Shown here one piece after another: positions 8,397-22,300 of a DNA stretch of 64,000 nucleotides. The stretch covers positions 1-64,000 of the forward strand of contig NZ_FOGD01000008.1 in assembly GCF_900111115.1 (NCBI RefSeq), written 5' to 3'. Source of the stretch: Giesbergeria anulus (lineage in GTDB: Bacteria > Pseudomonadota > Gammaproteobacteria > Burkholderiales > Burkholderiaceae_C). The notes under the pieces were generated by a model that made no database searches, was not told where the DNA came from, and worked only from the letters and a program-made list of their open reading frames with translations. Numbering within the stretch: the stretch's first letter is position 1; the number at the start of each line of letters is the position of its first letter. Position numbers and translations under genes: made by a program.

Positions 8397-9203
8397 TCAG
8401 CCTGCATGGAGCAGCCAAGCCAATTCCACCTCCGTAAAGCCCGCTTGACGCCGGGCCGCTGCATTGAAAGGGGGCTTAGGCCGTGGAGCCTCATAGCGCT
8501 GCACCAGTGCGGTGTAATGCGTTTCTGGCTCTAGGCTATCACGGGCACAGAGCCAGCGGTACCAATGATTACCAATAGCTACATGGCCCACTTCTTCGCG
8601 CAAGATAATGTCAAGCACGTCCACAGCAGCCAAGGCATCTGGGGTGCCCACTTGGCGCAGTTTTTGTTGTATCAAGGGCGTGGCATCTAGGCCACGTGCC
8701 TCCAGTGTACGCGGTACCAAGGCCATGCGGGCTACGATGTCGTGCTGGGTCTTTTCGCACATCGTCCACAGACCCTGATGCGCTGGAAAATCGCCGTAGT
8801 CGTGCCCCTGTGTGCGCAGTAGATCGCGCAACAAACCAAAATGCTGCGCTTCCTCTGCGGCGACACGCAACCAATCGAGATAGTATGCTGTGGGCATTCC
8901 ATCAAAGCGCCAGATCGCATCCAAGGCCAAATTGATGGCGTTAAATTCAATATGTGCAATAGCGTGTAACAAGATGGCGCGCCCTTCAGGGGTGGCCGGT
9001 GAGCGCCGCCGCACGGCAGTGTGGTGCAGCAGTTCTGGACGTTCTGGCCGCCCTGGCAAGGCTTGGGGGTCGGCAGGCGGTATGGGTGCCGTGGTGGCAA
9101 TGGTGTGTTGATCGGCTTGGACGTACAAGGCCAGTGCAGCGCTGGCTTTGTCGTCAGGGTGGGCAAGGCACAAGACCTGCAAGGCGCGGTGGCGGAGTTC
9201 CAT
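8397..9203 (-). CDS. DUF455 family ferritin-like protein
   Basis: 268 aa from the ATG at 9203 (MELRHRALQVL); a TTG six codons further up is less likely. The C-terminal two thirds is helical and carries the iron-ligand pattern of ferritin-like proteins: IEFNAINLALDAIW, then VAAEEAQHFGLL, then ILREEVGHVAIGNHWY, so Glu and ExxH ligands are present. This matches the DUF455 family, which is widespread in proteobacteria and has no firm assigned reaction; an oxidase or oxygenase role of the MiaE type is possible. It is divergently oriented to the gamma-carbonic anhydrase gene, with only 44 bases between starts. Confidence 0.85.
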   Translation of the reverse strand: MELRHRALQVLCLAHPDDKASAALALYVQADQHTIATTAPIPPADPQALPGRPERPELLHHTAVRRRSPATPEGRAILLHAIAHIEFNAINLALDAIWRFDGMPTAYYLDWLRVAAEEAQHFGLLRDLLRTQGHDYGDFPAHQGLWTMCEKTQHDIVARMALVPRTLEARGLDATPLIQQKLRQVGTPDALAAVDVLDIILREEVGHVAIGNHWYRWLCARDSLEPETHYTALVQRYEAPRPKPPFNAAARRQAGFTEVELAWLLHAG

Positions 9204-9247
9204 CTTTACAATTCTAGGCAATCATCTTCACAGGACGGCAAACCCCG

Positions 9248-9772
9248 ATGGCAATTTATGAACTCGATGGTGTGGCACCACAGCTAGCCGCGTCGGCATG
9301 GGTGGCCGATAGCGCCCAAGTGATAGGCCAAGTCACACTGGCAGCAGAAGCCAGTATCTGGTTTGGTAGCGTGGTGCGTGGCGACACCGACTCCATCACT
9401 ATTGGCGCGGGCAGCAATATCCAAGACACCTGTGTACTCCATGCCGATGCGGGCCAACCTTTGGTGGTGGGCGAGCGCGTCACGGTAGGCCACCAAGTAA
9501 CGCTACACGGCTGCACCATTGGCGATGAATCTTTGATTGGCATTGGGGCCGTGGTGCTCAATGGCGCACGCATCGGCAAAAACTGCCTCGTAGGGGCAGG
9601 CTCTTTGGTGACGGAGGGCAAAGAGTTTCCGGATGGCTCGATGATCATGGGCAGCCCCGCCAAGCTGGTGCGCCCCCTAACGCCGGAACAAATCGAAGGG
9701 CTGCGCCGCAGTGCGGCCCATTACATCGACAATGCCCGCCGCTTTCGCGATGGCCTCCAACAAATCGGTTGA
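9248..9772 (+). CDS. Gamma-carbonic anhydrase family protein (left-handed beta-helix)
   Basis: 174 aa. The hexapeptide-repeat pattern of a trimeric left-handed beta-helix runs through the whole protein (ASIWFGSVVRGDTDSITIG). The three metal-ligand histidines of the YrdA/CaiE gamma-class are visible in CVLHAD, VTVGHQ and VTLHGC. In many bacteria these proteins bind Zn or Fe and may or may not have carbonic anhydrase activity, so the enzymatic call is by family only. The stop codon overlaps an ATG of the hsp33 frame, suggesting translational coupling. Confidence 0.92.
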   Translation: MAIYELDGVAPQLAASAWVADSAQVIGQVTLAAEASIWFGSVVRGDTDSITIGAGSNIQDTCVLHADAGQPLVVGERVTVGHQVTLHGCTIGDESLIGIGAVVLNGARIGKNCLVGAGSLVTEGKEFPDGSMIMGSPAKLVRPLTPEQIEGLRRSAAHYIDNARRFRDGLQQIG

Positions 9773-9804
9773 TGGCTTGTCCCTTGATCTCAGGAAATTT
9801 TTGC

Positions 9805-10794
9805 GTGTCTGAACTTCACCAATTTTTATTTGACGGCCAGCCCGTGCGTGGTGCCATTGTGCGCCTGACCGATGCTTGGACTGACATGTTGCAGCGCCGC
9901 GCTGCCAACACCGCTAGCGGCCCCTATCCCGTGCCGGTGCGTGAGTTGCTAGGCGAAATGGCCGCCGCCGGTGTCTTGATGCAGTCGGGCATCAAATTTA
10001 ACGGGGCCTTGGTGTTGCAGATCTTTGGCGATGGCCCCGTCAAAGTGGCGGTGGCTGAGGTGCAATCAGATTTGCAATTGCGCGCAACCGCTACGCTCAA
10101 GGGTGCCGTGGCCGATGATGCCACTCTGGGCAGCTTGGTGAATGTGCATGGCGGTGGGCGCTGCGCCATCACCCTAGACCCGAAAGACAAGTTTCCGGGC
10201 CAACAACCATACCAAGGGGTGGTGCCACTGGTAGATGCTCAGGGGCGCAAGCTAGAGCGTCTGAGCGAGGTGCTCTCGCACTACATGCTGCAATCGGAGC
10301 AACTAGACGCCACGCTGGTGCTGGCCGCCAATGACAGCGTAGCCGCCGGTTTACTAGTGCAGCGTATGCCCATCAAGGGCGAGGCCAATATCGCCCAAAG
10401 CCATGCCCACAGCGCCGAAGCCGATCAAATCGGCCTCAATGAAGATTACAACCGCATTGCCCACCTAGCCGCTAGCCTGACCCGCGACGAACTGCTAACG
10501 CTGGATGTAGACACCATTTTGCGCCGCTTGTTCTGGGAAGAAAAATTACTGCGTTTTGAACCGCAGCAAGGCGAGCAAGGCCCGCGCTTTGCCTGCTCTT
10601 GCAGCCGTGAGCGTGTTAGCCGTATGTTACAAAATTTGGGCGTGGCCGAGGCCGAGAGCATACTGGCCGAGCAGGGCCAAATTGAAGTGGGCTGCGAATA
10701 CTGCGGCCAACAATACCGCTTTGACCCGGTGGATGCGGCGCAAATTTTTGCGCCATCGGCGCAGCAGCCACCAGTGCCTGACACTGTGCATTAA
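9805..10794 (+). CDS. hslO: Redox-regulated chaperone Hsp33
   Basis: About 329 aa from the GTG at 9805 (translated MSELHQFLFDGQPVRG), chosen because AGGA lies 9 bases upstream and family members start with this sequence; in-frame TTG/ATG codons at 9769/9772 would add 12 or 11 residues. Hsp33 is a cytosolic holdase switched on by oxidation. The C-terminal redox switch has both cysteine pairs: CSCSRERV and CEYCGQQY, the zinc ligands released on disulfide formation. The N-terminal region shows the conserved VRGAIVRLTDAW. It is downstream of the gamma-carbonic anhydrase and probably cotranscribed with it. Confidence 0.95.
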   Translation: MSELHQFLFDGQPVRGAIVRLTDAWTDMLQRRAANTASGPYPVPVRELLGEMAAAGVLMQSGIKFNGALVLQIFGDGPVKVAVAEVQSDLQLRATATLKGAVADDATLGSLVNVHGGGRCAITLDPKDKFPGQQPYQGVVPLVDAQGRKLERLSEVLSHYMLQSEQLDATLVLAANDSVAAGLLVQRMPIKGEANIAQSHAHSAEADQIGLNEDYNRIAHLAASLTRDELLTLDVDTILRRLFWEEKLLRFEPQQGEQGPRFACSCSRERVSRMLQNLGVAEAESILAEQGQIEVGCEYCGQQYRFDPVDAAQIFAPSAQQPPVPDTVH

Positions 10795-10841
10795 AAAAAC
10801 TCACCCTACCTGAAACTGCCTGCGGTACAGAAGGAACACCT

Positions 10842-11090
10842 ATGCAAATCGGTGTCGATATTCCGAACCATTATCTGGATGCCATGCACCAAACACCAGA
10901 AGACTTTGCCCAAGAAGCCAAGCTGGCTATGGCCGCCAAGCTGTTCGAGATGAAGCGTTTATCTTCGGGCATGGCGGCCCAACTGATCGGTATGGATCGC
11001 ATGACCTTCTTGGCGCAGTTGCAGCGCTTTGGTGTGCCGATCATTGATCTGAACGACGATGAATTGGCAATGGACATTGGCAATGCCTGA
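10842..11090 (+). CDS. UPF0175 family protein, putative antitoxin
   Basis: 82 aa with a good ribosome site (GAAGGAA) before the ATG. The sequence MQIGVDIPNHYLDAM followed by a helical stretch ending RMTFLAQLQRFGVPIIDL matches the UPF0175 family, whose members usually sit beside DUF3368 PIN-like genes and are considered antitoxins with a helix-turn-helix-like fold. Its stop overlaps the start of the DUF3368 reading frame by eight bases, the usual arrangement for such pairs. No direct proof of antitoxin function is visible. Confidence 0.8.
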   Translation: MQIGVDIPNHYLDAMHQTPEDFAQEAKLAMAAKLFEMKRLSSGMAAQLIGMDRMTFLAQLQRFGVPIIDLNDDELAMDIGNA

Positions 11091-11556
11091 ACGCAGCCAA
11101 GTTCTGGTAACCAACACCACGCCGTTGATCTCACTGGCTGCCGCAACCGGCAGCCTAGAGGTTCTGCGTTTTCTTTACCGCCGGGTAGTAGTTCCGTTGG
11201 AGGTGGCTGAAGAAGTGCGGGCTGGGGGACGCTATGCCTTCCAAGGGGCGGACTGACTGGATATTCAGCCAGCCTCAGTGGCCCTGCTGCCGTTTTTGCA
11301 AAACTCTCTGGACAAGGGAGGGGCATCGGTCATTCAGACCGCCATGAATTTGGGCTTGTCGCTGGTGTGTATCGACGAAACCACCGGACGACGCGCGGCC
11401 CGCCTGTGCGATTTAACGCTGACTGGCTCTATTGGGGTACTGCTCAAGGCCCAGCGTTTAGGCTATGAGCTTGCGATGCCCGATGCCATTGCACGGATGC
11501 GCCGCCAAGGTATTTGGCTCAGTGAAAGCGTAGTGCGCTTTGCACTGAGCCAATAG
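11083..11556 (+). pseudogene. DUF3368 PIN-like toxin gene with in-frame stop
   Basis: From ATG 11083 the frame reads MPERSQVLVTNTTPLISLAA, the PIN-like N-terminus with its metal-binding NTTPL segment, up to a TGA at 11254-11256. The same frame continues without shift from 11257 to 11556 (LDIQPASVALLPFLQNSL, then GGASVIQTAMNLGL, CIDETTGRRAAR and TGSIGVLLKAQRLGY), which is the rest of a DUF3368 protein. The TGA occupies a position where a Trp codon would fit (AD-W-LD), so one G-to-A change explains it. Without readthrough the product is a 57-aa fragment lacking most of the active site. Partner of the overlapping UPF0175 gene. Confidence 0.78.
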
Positions 11557-11573
11557 CAGAAACGCCACACACA

Positions 11574-11855
11574 TCAACGCGGGGTGTATTGCACAAAGAT
11601 TTCGCCCTGCTTAACCATGCCCAGCTCGCTGCGGGCTTTTTCTTCCACCATGTTCAGCCCCTCTTTCAGGTCTTGTACTTCGGAAGTTAAGCGCTGGTTC
11701 ACGGCCAATGCCTTGGCATTGGCCTCTTGTTGCGCGGCAATTTTTTGGCGCATTTCCTGTACATAGGGGATGCTGCCCCGCCCTTGCCAGATTTGGGCGT
11801 GCAGCATAGCCAGCAAAGTCAGCAAAACCACCGGCACCACAATGCGCGGCGTCAT
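11574..11855 (-). CDS. ftsB: Cell division protein FtsB
   Basis: 93 aa: a short cytoplasmic start, one membrane helix (VVPVVLLTLLAMLHAQIW) and a periplasmic coiled coil (QKIAAQQEANAKALAVNQRL) ending in the conserved KARSELGMVKQGEIFVQY segment of the FtsB/DivIC family. FtsB forms a complex with FtsL and FtsQ that activates septal peptidoglycan synthesis. Position directly after eno is the classic proteobacterial arrangement and supports the call. Confidence 0.95.
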   Translation of the reverse strand: MTPRIVVPVVLLTLLAMLHAQIWQGRGSIPYVQEMRQKIAAQQEANAKALAVNQRLTSEVQDLKEGLNMVEEKARSELGMVKQGEIFVQYTPR

Positions 11856-11903
11856 GTGGTGGGGTGCTCAAGTGATGATGCCAAGGGCGGGCGCATCAGC
11901 GGT

Positions 11904-13205
<1,302 letters not shown>

Positions 13206-13244
13206 CTAGCTAACAAACAGGGAGGGGAGGACGCTTCAGGCGCT

Positions 13245-15793
<2,549 letters not shown>

Positions 15794-15843
15794 TTATAGG
15801 GGGTGGGAAATCGGAATTATAGGTGTCTGCTAAATTCCGCACC

Positions 15844-17073
15844 ATGAAAGAGCTTGCTGGCAAACATATCGTGCTGGGCCTCAGTGGAGGCGTGGCTTGT
15901 TACAAATCGGCGCAATTGTGTCGCCTACTCATCAAAGCGGGGGCTACCGTGCAGGTAGTGATGACGGAGGCGGCAGCGCAGTTCATCACCCCAGTGACGA
16001 TGCAGGCGCTGTCCAATCGGCCCGTGTATGGCTCGCAATGGGATGCGCGCGAAGCCAACAACATGCCGCATATCAACCTCAGCCGCGAGGCCGACGCCAT
16101 CCTAATTGCGCCGTGCAGCGCCGACTTTATCGCCCGACTGGTACAAGGCCGCGCCGATGAACTGCTCAGTTTGCTGTGTCTGGCGCGCCCTCAAGAGCGC
16201 GTGCCACTCCTGTTGGCCCCCGCCATGAACCGCGAGATGTGGGTACACCCGGCCACACAACGCAACTTAGCCCAAGTGGCCCAAGATGGCGCACTGGTGT
16301 TGGGCGTAGGCCACGGCGATCAAGCCTGCGGCGAAACCGGCGATGGCCGGATGCTAGAGCCTGAAGAGCTGCTGGAAGAGGTGATTGCCTTTTTCACGCC
16401 CAAGTGCCTTGCTGGGCAAAAGGTATTGATTACCGCTGGCCCCACCTTTGAAGCCATTGACCCGGTGCGCGGCATTACCAACCACTCCAGCGGCAAGATG
16501 GGTTTTGCCATTGCCCGCGCCGCACAAGAGGCGGGTGCGCAAGTGACGCTGGTAGCAGGGCCGGTGCATCTACACACCCCCAGAGGCGTACAACGGCTCA
16601 ATGTGCAATCAGCCCAAGAGATGTTGCACGCGGTGACGCAGCAAGCGCCAGCAGCCAGCGTTTTTATTGCCACCGCTGCCGTGGCCGATTGGCGTCCGGC
16701 CCACTCGGCGCAGCAAAAAATCAAAAAAGATGGCTCTGGTGAAGTGCCCATGCTGTCTTTTGTTGAAAATCCGGATATTCTGGCTACGGTAGCGCAGTCA
16801 GAGCGTGCGCAGGCGAGCGATTTGTTTTGCGTGGGCTTTGCCGCCGAAAGCCATGATTTGCTGCAACACGCCACGGCTAAGCGAGTGCGCAAAGGCGTGC
16901 CGCTGCTGGTGGGCAATATCGGCCCAGCCACCTTTGGCCGCGATGACAATGCCTTGTTGCTGGTCGATGCAGCAGGCCACCGCGAGCTGCCCCATGCTTC
17001 TAAGCGGGAGTTAGCCCAGCAGTTGGTGGTAGAGATTGCCCAGCGCTTGCCCTTGCACAGCAAGCGGTTTTAA
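15844..17073 (+). CDS. coaBC: Bifunctional phosphopantothenoylcysteine decarboxylase / phosphopantothenate-cysteine ligase
   Basis: About 409 aa from ATG 15844 ([19 protein letters not shown]); an in-frame GTG at 15823 would add seven residues. Carries out two steps of coenzyme A synthesis. The N-terminal flavoprotein (CoaC) shows [35 protein letters not shown] and the PAMNREMW signature. The C-terminal CoaB domain begins near [20 protein letters not shown] and includes [15 protein letters not shown] and a KIKKDGSGE segment. The next genes, a small membrane protein and dut, are on the same strand and close. Confidence 0.98.
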   Translation: MKELAGKHIVLGLSGGVACYKSAQLCRLLIKAGATVQVVMTEAAAQFITPVTMQALSNRPVYGSQWDAREANNMPHINLSREADAILIAPCSADFIARLVQGRADELLSLLCLARPQERVPLLLAPAMNREMWVHPATQRNLAQVAQDGALVLGVGHGDQACGETGDGRMLEPEELLEEVIAFFTPKCLAGQKVLITAGPTFEAIDPVRGITNHSSGKMGFAIARAAQEAGAQVTLVAGPVHLHTPRGVQRLNVQSAQEMLHAVTQQAPAASVFIATAAVADWRPAHSAQQKIKKDGSGEVPMLSFVENPDILATVAQSERAQASDLFCVGFAAESHDLLQHATAKRVRKGVPLLVGNIGPATFGRDDNALLLVDAAGHRELPHASKRELAQQLVVEIAQRLPLHSKRF

Positions 17074-17093
17074 GCTGTTGTTGGAGGCCACTC

Positions 17094-17522
17094 ATGTTCC
17101 CTGATCCCTATAAAAACGACTGGGACACACCGCCCAACGGCGATTTTGTGCGCTACCTAGAGCGTTTGGCAGCGACTGCCCCCACCCCCCCGGCGGGAAC
17201 ACCGAAGTCAGCCCCCGCCACGGTGCAACCCACATTGCCGCTGGCTAGCCAGTGGGCAGCGGTGCTCGCAGCCCTGCACAAGGGGCGCGCTGTCCTGCTT
17301 TGGCTCACACTGGCGCATCTGGTCGCTTGGTTGTTACTCGACCGTGGCTCGGTGCCCGTGCTGATTTTCATGGCCGCCGTCTGGGGAGCATGGGGGTGGG
17401 CGCTGGCAGCCTTGTCTGACGATGCCCCCCCTTCCCAAAGGGCACGTTCTGGTTTAGAGCGGCTCCAACAAGAAATCCGTTCTCTGGCGCAGCAGCGCCA
17501 ACATGAAAAAAGTAAAAAATGA
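17094..17522 (+). CDS. Small two-helix membrane protein between coaBC and dut
   Basis: 142 aa with GGAGG six bases before the ATG. A soluble N-terminus rich in Pro/Thr/Ala ([20 protein letters not shown]) is followed by two hydrophobic helices (about residues 60-80, [17 protein letters not shown], and 84-106, [20 protein letters not shown]) and a charged, possibly coiled tail ([20 protein letters not shown]). No family is recognised. It is 20 bases after coaBC and overlaps dut by four bases, so it is surely translated as part of the operon, but its function is unknown. Confidence 0.8.
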   Translation: MFPDPYKNDWDTPPNGDFVRYLERLAATAPTPPAGTPKSAPATVQPTLPLASQWAAVLAALHKGRAVLLWLTLAHLVAWLLLDRGSVPVLIFMAAVWGAWGWALAALSDDAPPSQRARSGLERLQQEIRSLAQQRQHEKSKK

Positions 17523-17968
17523 AAATTGACGTCAAAATTATGGATGCGCGCTTGGCCGCACAACTGCCCGCCTATGCCACCCCCGGCAGTGCTGGTTTAG
17601 ATTTGCGCGCCTGCCTAGATGCCCCCTTGACCTTGCAGCCCAACGCATGGCAATTGGTACCGACCGGGCTGGCCATCCATCTGTGCGATCCGGGCTATGC
17701 TGGGCTGATCTTGCCGCGCTCCGGGCTGGGGCACAAGCATGGCATTGTGCTGGGCAATTTGGTCGGGCTGATTGACAGCGATTACCAAGGCCAACTGATG
17801 GTCAGTGCTTGGAACCGCAGCAGCGTGGCCTTCACCATTGAGCCGATGGAGCGCCTAGCCCAATTAGTGATTGTGCCGGTGGTGCAGGCACAGTTTCAGG
17901 TGGTGCAGGACTTTGCGACCGAGACGGTGCGTGGCGAGGGTGGCTATGGCTCTACGGGCACCGCTTGA
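17519..17968 (+). CDS. dut: Deoxyuridine 5'-triphosphate nucleotidohydrolase (dUTPase)
   Basis: 149 aa, typical trimeric dUTPase. Hydrolyses dUTP to dUMP, keeping uracil out of DNA and feeding dTMP synthesis. All five motifs are present: [36 protein letters not shown] with the catalytic Asp, [11 protein letters not shown] and the C-terminal [10 protein letters not shown] arm. Overlaps the preceding membrane-protein gene by ATGA. The coaBC-dut linkage is common in proteobacteria. Confidence 0.98.
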   Translation: MKIDVKIMDARLAAQLPAYATPGSAGLDLRACLDAPLTLQPNAWQLVPTGLAIHLCDPGYAGLILPRSGLGHKHGIVLGNLVGLIDSDYQGQLMVSAWNRSSVAFTIEPMERLAQLVIVPVVQAQFQVVQDFATETVRGEGGYGSTGTA

Positions 17969-18014
17969 GTGCTGGGGCGCTACCGCATCGCGTTATTTTT
18001 CAAGGAGTTTTTGT

Positions 18015-18515
18015 ATGTCCAGCCTTTTGCGTCACCTCAGTGGTGCGGCTTCTATCCTTGCCTGCGTTACATTGACCGCCTGTGCCACTTACCCGTCTGA
18101 ACCGCAGCCGGTTTACTCTGGCAACGCCTACCAAACCCGCCCAGCAGCCCGCAACGCGGGCTATGGCACCGAGTTGGCCCGCGTCAGTCGGATTGACGTC
18201 TTGCAGTCACCGCCGCAAAAACAGCAATCGTCCGGTGTAGGTGCTGTGGTGGGGGCGGTCATTGGTGGCGTATTGGGCAACCAGATTGGCCACGGCGGTG
18301 GGCGGGCGGTGGCTACGGGTATTGGGGCGGTAGGGGGCGCTGTGCTGGGCAACGCCCTAGAGGGCGACTCTGGCGGTGGGCGCTCTAGCCGCAGCTACCG
18401 CATCACGTTGCGCATGGATCGCGGGGGCTTTCGCTCTTACGATGTGCCATCGCCGGGAGACTTGCGCGCCGGTGACCGGGTACAGGTGTACCAAGGGCAA
18501 ATCTCCCGTTACTAA
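18015..18515 (+). CDS. Glycine-zipper 2TM outer-membrane lipoprotein
   Basis: 166 aa from the ATG at 18015, preceded by AAGGAG; the longer frame overlaps dut. A lipoprotein signal ends at LTACATYP, so the mature protein should be lipidated at Cys. The centre holds a glycine-zipper repeat (GAVVGAVIGGVLGNQIGHGG and AVGGAVLGNALEGD), as in SlyB/PcpY-type Rick_17kDa proteins, and the C-terminus is a small beta region (YRITLRMDRGGFRSYDV). These are envelope-integrity lipoproteins; precise function is unknown. Convergent with the SlyD-like gene, only four bases apart. Confidence 0.88.
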   Translation: MSSLLRHLSGAASILACVTLTACATYPSEPQPVYSGNAYQTRPAARNAGYGTELARVSRIDVLQSPPQKQQSSGVGAVVGAVIGGVLGNQIGHGGGRAVATGIGAVGGAVLGNALEGDSGGGRSSRSYRITLRMDRGGFRSYDVPSPGDLRAGDRVQVYQGQISRY

Positions 18516-18519
18516 GCCA

Positions 18520-19044
18520 TTAATGCAACAGCGGGTTGCTTGGAGCCAGTGGCTGCACCCGGAAAAACCCCGTACCGGTGCTGGCACTGCCAATTTCTTC
18601 TTCGGTGGCTTCGCGCACGCCGCACACCTTGAGGTGTAACCGGATGGCAATGCCTGCCAATGGGTGGTTGCCATCGAGCACCACATGGTCGGGGTACAAC
18701 TCGGCTACGGTATAGACGGTATCGTGGGGCATGTCAGGGTTGCAGCCCGAGGGCAGGGCATTGCCATCAAACACCATGCCTTCTTCGATTTCAGCCGGAA
18801 AGAGGCTGCGCGGCTCTAAAAATAGCAACTGGTCGTTAAAGTCGCCAAAGGCCTCTTCTGGCTCAATGTGCAACGATAACGTGGCACCGGGGCTATAGCC
18901 TTGCAGGGCTTGCTCAATGCGGGCAAGCAAATCCTCGCCGCCGACCAAAAACTCTACCGGCTCGTCCAGTACATCCAGCTCTTCACCCAAGGTATCCGTG
19001 AGCGTCCAAGTGAGTGCAACTACGCATTGTTCTGTGATTTCCAT
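18520..19044 (-). CDS. FKBP-type peptidyl-prolyl isomerase, SlyD-like
   Basis: 174 aa from the ATG at 19044 (MEITEQCVVALTWTLTD). The FKBP half-domains flank an insert-in-flap domain (about residues 70-125), the arrangement of SlyD/FkpB proteins, with the segments PVEFLVGGEDLLARIEQAL and HPLAGIAIRLHLKV. The His-rich metal-binding tail of E. coli SlyD is absent; the tail is short and Ser/Thr-rich. Expected to catalyse prolyl isomerisation and chaperone folding in the cytoplasm. Confidence 0.9.
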   Translation of the reverse strand: MEITEQCVVALTWTLTDTLGEELDVLDEPVEFLVGGEDLLARIEQALQGYSPGATLSLHIEPEEAFGDFNDQLLFLEPRSLFPAEIEEGMVFDGNALPSGCNPDMPHDTVYTVAELYPDHVVLDGNHPLAGIAIRLHLKVCGVREATEEEIGSASTGTGFFRVQPLAPSNPLLH

Positions 19045-19115
19045 GTCAGGATTCGCTATTCGATTGTGAGGGGTTGATCTTTTCGGTAGGTTGCCCGATG
19101 CTCTGGGCACTCAAC

Positions 19116-19150
19116 AAAAAAACCCCATTGCTTATAGAGCAAGGGGCTTT
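19116..19150 (-). terminator. Rho-independent terminator after tRNA-Arg
   Basis: On the minus strand CCCC-TTGCT (19143-19146 and adjacent) pairs with AGCAA-GGGG around a short loop, with one bulge, and is followed by TTTTTTTG. It lies about 40 bases downstream of the tRNA 3' end in the tRNA's orientation. Confidence 0.7.
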
Positions 19151-19186
19151 GGAGATGTTGCAAAACGGCCTGAAGTAGTGGTGCTA

Positions 19187-19261
19187 TGGTCCCGCCGACA
19201 GGAATCGAACCTGTATTTAGCGCTTAGGAGGCACTCGTTCTATCCATTGAACTACGGCGAG
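19187..19261 (-). tRNA. tRNA-Arg (anticodon CCT)
   Basis: On the minus strand the sequence folds as a complete cloverleaf: acceptor CTCGCCG paired with CGGCGGG (one G-U), D-arm GTTC/GAAC, anticodon stem AGTGC/GCGCT with loop CTCCTAA (anticodon CCT, reading AGG), variable loop, T-arm ACAGG/CCTGT with TTCGATT, discriminator A and an encoded CCA (19187-19189). It closely parallels E. coli tRNA-Arg(CCU) in layout. It stands between the SlyD-like gene and tamB. Confidence 0.97.
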
Positions 19262-19300
19262 ACGCGCAGCCCACTATTGTAGTGGGCTTGGTCAGCCCAT

Positions 19301-22300
19301 TTAGTCGTGGCGCACGGTATAGATGATGTCGATAGCACTTTGGCTACCGGTCTGGCCGCGCAGGCTTAGGCGGCGCGACAGGTCGTAAAACACCGAGATC
19401 AGACCGACCGCCCCCGACAGGCCATGCTCGTAGGTGACATACAGTTTGCTCGACAAGCGCTTGCCCAAAGTGATGGCTGCCGTACTGGCGGCATTGCCCG
19501 GATCGGCGGCCTTAAAACCGATTTCATCCAAACCGAGCTTGCCCGCCACTGCCCCCGTACCGCCGCCCTGTTTGCCCAGCAAGGCCAACGCAGCCTGCTG
19601 GAGCAAGGCAGCTTCGGCACCACCAGCGGCGCTGCTGCGGCCCGTAACCACCCAAGCCAGCTTTTCGGCATCGGGCAGATCTGGATCGGCATACAGGCGT
19701 ACCAAGGGCGCTTGTGCGCTACCACTGACCTGCACCCCAGCACGCACGCTGATATTGGGCCGAATAGCCAAAATATCCAACGCCGGATTGTCGTGCTTGC
19801 CACTAAAGCGCAGCAGGCCGGTTTCGATATCCAGCATTTGGCCCCAAGCACGGTAGCGGCCCTGTTCAGTTTGCACCTCGCCAGTGACACGCGGCGGCGC
19901 ATCCGGCACAGGGCTACTGCGCAGTTCTAGCTGACCCCGCAGCCGGGTGGTGATGCCATGGCCTTGCAGGGCAAAATCGCGCCCCAAGTCCAGCGTGATA
20001 GCCATGTCAATCGGTTTGCGCGTTTGCGCCGGGGTGCTGGGAGCAGGTGCTGGCCGGGCCGCCGCCACGGCTAATTTGCGCGCAGAACGCACTTCGACAT
20101 CAGCCCCCAAGCGCGGCGCAGTGGCATCGGGCAGCAAGATAGCCGCACGATCTACTTGCAGCTGACCGCGCAGTGTCAATTGGCCCTGTGCCAACTGGGC
20201 GCGCAAAGCGCCCGATACGCTCACTTGTCGGTCAGCACGCACCAGCACCTGCAAAGCTTGGGCCTGCGCTTGCAAGTCGAGGTGGATACCAGAGCCAGCG
20301 CCAGCATCGTTCCAGCGGATGCTGCCACTGCCTTGCAGGCTGCCACCCTCTTGGGGCGGGGCAGTCAGGTTGCCGCTGTAGCCTGCAATGCGCGCTTGGC
20401 TGCCCTTGCCACCACGCCAATACCATTCAGTAATCTCTAGCCAATCACCACGCAGCACGGTGCGCAGGCGGCCCTCTTGCAAATCGACACCATCGACCAA
20501 GGAGCGCAGGGCCAGTTGATCGGCGTTGATGTGGCCCTGCCAGCGCGGCGCTTGGCGCGTGCCCGACAGCGTGGCATCGGCATGGAGCGTGCCACGGATA
20601 CGCCAGCCCGGCGGAGCCAGCACCGACCAGACGCCCATGTCCGGCAACTTGGCCTGCACACGAGCGGCCAGTGGGGCATCGTCAGTCCAAACCCAGCCAG
20701 ACTCCTCGCGCTTTAAGCGGGTATTGGCCTGCGCTTGTACTTGACCGGCTTGGGCGCTGTCCCACACCAGTTGGGCGCGCACGTTGTCATCCACCGCGTT
20801 GAGCTGCAAGCGGGCTTGGCGCAGTCCGGCAGGGGTGGCTGCACCTTGTTCGTGCAGCAGTTGCACATCGCCTTGGGTACGTTGCACTTGCAGTTGTGCG
20901 CGCAAGCTGGGGTGGGTTTGAATGTCCCAATCGGCCTCTAGCAGCAGGTGGTCACTGGCCAAGCCTGCTGCGGCCAGCACCGGGGTCTTGGCCGGGGCCA
21001 GCGCATCCACCCACGCCAAGGGCAAGCCCGCCAGATGGCCGCGTGTTTGCAACTGCATACCGCCGGACGTACCCCAGCGCGATTGCAGGGGCTGCCACTG
21101 CAGTTGCACCGCACCCGGCAGCGGGCCGGTGATGCGGGCCTGCCCAGCGGCTACCTCCAACACAGCTTGTACCCTACCAGCGGTGGGTGGATGCCAAACG
21201 GCATCCAATGCCTGATCGAGGGTGAGGTTCCAACGACCAGCGCGCTCTTGGTGTTGCAGTTGCAACTGCAAGGCGCTGAGTTGGGCTTTCCACGGGCTGG
21301 TGGCGGTGTTGCCGTCGCGTTGGGCTTGGAGTTGGCTGTGCAAGGTAGCTCGGTAGGGTGCCATGCCCGCTTGTGCATCCAAGCGCAGAGTGGCCTGCTG
21401 GGCACTGCCAGAGGCTTGCGCTTGCACCGCCGTCAGTTCTAGCCGTTGCGCTGGTGCCTCGGCGCTGGCAGCGGGTTGCGCCAACACCAAGGTAGGAATC
21501 GCCAAGGTGGCCTCCCAGCGCAAGGGAGTGGCCGAGCTGGCACGGGGGGCAGCCGGGGGACGCACGCTGTCCCAGCCCCCTTGCCAATGCAGCGCCAATT
21601 GTGCTTGCCCCTGTACGCTGTGGCCGGGCAACAGCGCTGGTACACCAGGCAAGGTTTGTAACCATTGCCGCAAGCGCTCGGCGTGGTGGACTTGGCCTTG
21701 CAGCTTGCCTTGGCCCTGCACGGCACCCAGCAAGCCGCTGGCATCCCATTGGGCACCGGGCACAGTCAATGCGAAGGTGCCGCGCACTACGGGGGTAGGC
21801 CCCCACAGCAGGCTCACCTTATCAGCTTGGAGCTTGGCTTGCAAAGCCTCAACCTGCACGCGCTGCAAATCCAGCGTGGGGGCTTGCCAATGGCCTTGGA
21901 CTTGAATTTTTTGGATAGGCAAGCCTGCCATTTTTCCTGCTGCTGGGGCTGGTGCTGCCCGCACATCGACACTGAAATCCACGGCTACGCCATCTGGGCT
22001 TTGGGCGCGCACCCAGCCGTTCAAAGGGGCGGCATCCAAACGGCTATGCAGGGCTGCTGGATTGAGGCTTTGTAGCTGCGCACTGCCCTGCACCATCTGG
22101 GTGGCTGGGGTGTAGCGGCCTTGCAGTTCTACCCGGCCAGCCCCCAGTTGTAGCAGGGCTTGGGGCAGATGCCATTGCTGGCCGTCATAGTGGGCTTGGG
22201 CGTTGAGCTGGCTGAAGGGCAGGCGCTGCCGATCCCATGGGCCAGGGCTATCGTTGCGCAACTGTACAGCCACTGTCCAGCCAGAGGCGCTTTCGGGCTG

